This document shows, in pieces, positions 13,974-15,217 of a DNA stretch of 15,217 bases; the first letter of the stretch is position 1, and every line of letters begins with the position of its first letter. The stretch spans positions 1 through 15,217 of the forward strand of contig JABRWC010000131.1 of NCBI GenBank assembly GCA_039961675.1, written 5' to 3'. Source of the stretch: JABRWC01 sp039961675 (GTDB lineage: Bacteria; Planctomycetota; Phycisphaerae; UBA1845; Fen-1342). The notes beneath the pieces were generated by a model that made no database searches, had not been told where the DNA came from, and worked only from the letters and a program-made list of their open reading frames with translations. The position numbers and the translations under genes are program-made.

Positions 13974-14425
13974 ACCCGATTGACCGGCAGGCCGAGCTGC
14001 GGATCGACCAAGAGCTGGGCGCCTGGGCCGAATTGCTCGATCGCCCCACGCCCGCGCCGGATACGCTGCAACGCGTGCGGGCGGCGGTGCGCGCCGCGGC
14101 CCGACGCGAACGATCCGCGCGTCCGCTTTCCTTGCGGATGCGCTCGGCGCTCGGCATCGCGGCGGCTGCCGCGCTGGCCCTGGTGCTGACCGCACCTCCC
14201 CTGGTGCAGACCGAAAACACTCCGAATATCGCACTTCAGGACGACCCCGCCGCGCTCCTCGCCGACTGGAGCGCGGCCCTGGATGATTCGCAGGAACTGT
14301 TCAGCCGGCTGCTCGAGGACGATCCCTGGCTGCTGACCGACCCGGCGGAAGTGGCGGACCCGGCGGACGCCATCGACGCACTGGACGAATCGCTGGAACG
14401 CTTTGAGGAGATTCTGGGAGCGTGA
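13970..14425 (+). CDS. Putative membrane-anchored anti-sigma factor
   Basis: A 151-residue single-pass membrane protein. Residues 1-58 are helical and charged (QAELRIDQELGAWAELL, then DTLQRVRAAVRAAARRER), a likely cytoplasmic sigma-binding part. Residues 60-79 form one transmembrane helix (ALGIAAAAALALVLTAPPLV). The remaining 70 residues are very acidic, with repeated DD and DPA motifs, and would lie in the periplasm. It contains no cysteine, so it is not a zinc (ZAS-type) anti-sigma factor. Its start overlaps the sigma factor stop, and the sigma/anti-sigma pair is the usual reason for such coupling. I do not recognise a named family; the role is inferred from topology and position. Confidence 0.65.
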   Translation: MNPIDRQAELRIDQELGAWAELLDRPTPAPDTLQRVRAAVRAAARRERSARPLSLRMRSALGIAAAAALALVLTAPPLVQTENTPNIALQDDPAALLADWSAALDDSQELFSRLLEDDPWLLTDPAEVADPADAIDALDESLERFEEILGA

Positions 14426-14510
14426 CGGTCTTCGGGCCGACGGAACTCGCGACGTACGGCGCACGGCACACCGACGGTCATTCGGCGCCCGCGGTCGCAG
14501 AGGTGGATTG

Positions 14511-15217
14511 ATGCCAGGCGGGCCACACATTCGCGTCGCGCTGCTTCTGGTCGTCGCGGCCTGCGCTGCGAGCGCATCGGCTCAACCCCGACCCCCAGGT
14601 GGCCCGGAGTTTGGCGGCTTCCCGGGCGCCGAGCTGCTTCGCCCCCTCCCCGAAGACGAGGGTCCGCTTCAGCCCGGCGAGGCCGACGAGCTGTTCGAGT
14701 TCGCCCGCCGGAACGTGCCGTTCGTCCACCGGGCCCTGCGGCGGATGGAGGATCTCGCTCCCGACGAATTCGAACACCGGCTTCAGCGCGCCGCGCCGCG
14801 CCTGCGGCAGCTCAAACGCATCTTCGACCGCAACCCGCAGCTCGGCGAGCGCATCGTCCGCTTCGCCGAAAACCAGCAGCGCATCCGCTTCGCCAAGCGG
14901 AACTGGGATGAGGGTGAGCGCAGCCCCGCCCTGCGCCAGCGCCTCACGCAGGAGATACGCCCACTGTTCGCCGAGAACTTGCGAATCGAGCAGGACGTGC
15001 TCCGCGAGCGCCTCGACGACCTGACGGCACGCCGCGAGGTCCAGATCGACCGCGAGGTCGAGCGCCTCACCGCGGACGGCTTCGATCCCGCGGATGTACC
15101 CGCCGACGTCCGCGAGCTGCTGCGCAAGTACCGCGACGCCGCCACCGAATCGGAGCTCGACGCGGCGCGCCGCGTCGAGCTCCGATTCGGTGGCGGCGTC
15201 GCGGTACTTGCGCAGCA
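14511..15217 (+). CDS. Exported helical protein downstream of sigma/anti-sigma pair, 3' end outside window
   Basis: The frame is open from ATG 14511 (GAGGT 6 nt upstream) to the window end, about 235 codons. The N-terminus is a signal sequence (IRVALLLVVAACAASASA). VAAC ending at C18 would also fit a lipobox, so it may be lipid-anchored. After a Pro/Gly-rich linker the protein is almost entirely charged amphipathic helix, e.g. ELFEFARRNVPFVHRALRRM, RLRQLKRIFDRNPQLGERI and FAENLRIEQDVLRERLDDL. That is reminiscent of periplasmic helical sensors or chaperones of the CpxP/ZraP/CnrX kind, but I see no diagnostic motif. It follows the putative anti-sigma gene by 85 bp and probably belongs to the same operon. 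Codons after 15167 lie in a perfect fold-back palindrome and should not be trusted. Confidence 0.7.
   Translation, partial: MPGGPHIRVALLLVVAACAASASAQPRPPGGPEFGGFPGAELLRPLPEDEGPLQPGEADELFEFARRNVPFVHRALRRMEDLAPDEFEHRLQRAAPRLRQLKRIFDRNPQLGERIVRFAENQQRIRFAKRNWDEGERSPALRQRLTQEIRPLFAENLRIEQDVLRERLDDLTARREVQIDREVERLTADGFDPADVPADVRELLRKYRDAATESELDAARRVELRFGGGVAVLAQ
15118..15217. repeat. Perfect 100-bp palindrome at window end (50-bp arms, no spacer)
   Basis: Bases 15118-15167 are the exact reverse complement of 15168-15217, with no mismatch and no loop, centred between 15167 and 15168 (GCGGCG/CGCCGC). The repeat stops only because the window stops. It lies inside a coding region whose left arm reads as normal protein (LLRKYRDAATESELDAA). 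Such a structure at a sequence end is typical of a fold-back assembly or amplification artefact; a true cruciform is much less likely. Confidence 0.95.

Noticed and set aside
12233..14530. A 765-codon open frame on the minus strand across pyrB and the sigma factor
   Set aside because: It spans several well-supported genes on the other strand, has no coherent domain and shows the Arg/Ser/His-rich bias of shadow frames.
1..15217. CRISPR array, insertion sequence or toxin-antitoxin pair
   Set aside because: I saw no regularly spaced direct repeats, no transposase-like protein and no typical small overlapping toxin-antitoxin genes.

Overview
The window is about 15 kb of high-GC DNA whose gene content points to a diderm bacterium, most likely a member of the Planctomycetota. 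The evidence is a secreted PQQ-type beta-propeller protein opening with the DWPNFRGP motif common in that phylum, a phosphate-selective-type porin with a C-terminal Phe (so there is an outer membrane), and an ECF sigma/membrane-partner cassette. The phylum is an inference from these features, not a search result.

Layout. (1) 1-4517, minus strand: part of a Mu-like phage head module in the order portal (gp29/DUF935 type), GNAT acetyltransferase, protease/scaffold (GpI type), small decoration-like protein, major capsid (gpT type, cut by the left edge). The genes are tightly spaced with strong Shine-Dalgarno sites. No terminase lies upstream of the portal gene; the next gene is queC. (2) 4742-7038, minus strand: host-type housekeeping genes pdxH, ymdB-like phosphodiesterase and queC. 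(3) 7039-7636: a 600-bp non-coding divergent region with an AT-rich island. (4) 7637-9575, plus strand: an OprO/OprP-type porin, a 100-residue exported protein of unknown function and a strong rho-independent terminator. (5) 9686-9781: a selenocysteine tRNA (selC, anticodon UCA). (6) 9820-10143, minus strand: a SugE/Gdx-type SMR guanidinium exporter. (7) 10144-10522: non-coding, with a diverged inverted repeat pair. (8) 10523-13300, plus strand: exported PQQ-like propeller protein, then pyrR-pyrB overlapping by ATGA. (9) 13392-15217, plus strand: ECF sigma factor, a membrane-anchored putative anti-sigma factor overlapping it by ATGA, and an exported or lipid-anchored helical protein running off the right edge.

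Most notable: the tRNA-Sec, which predicts selenoprotein synthesis in this organism; the terminase-less Mu-type head module with an embedded acetyltransferase, joined directly to queC; the sigma/anti-sigma/periplasmic helical protein cassette, which resembles an envelope-stress or metal-sensing circuit; and a perfect 100-bp zero-spacer palindrome at the very right end (15118-15217). The palindrome is most simply read as a fold-back assembly artefact, and it makes the last ~50 bp and the C-terminus of the last protein unreliable.
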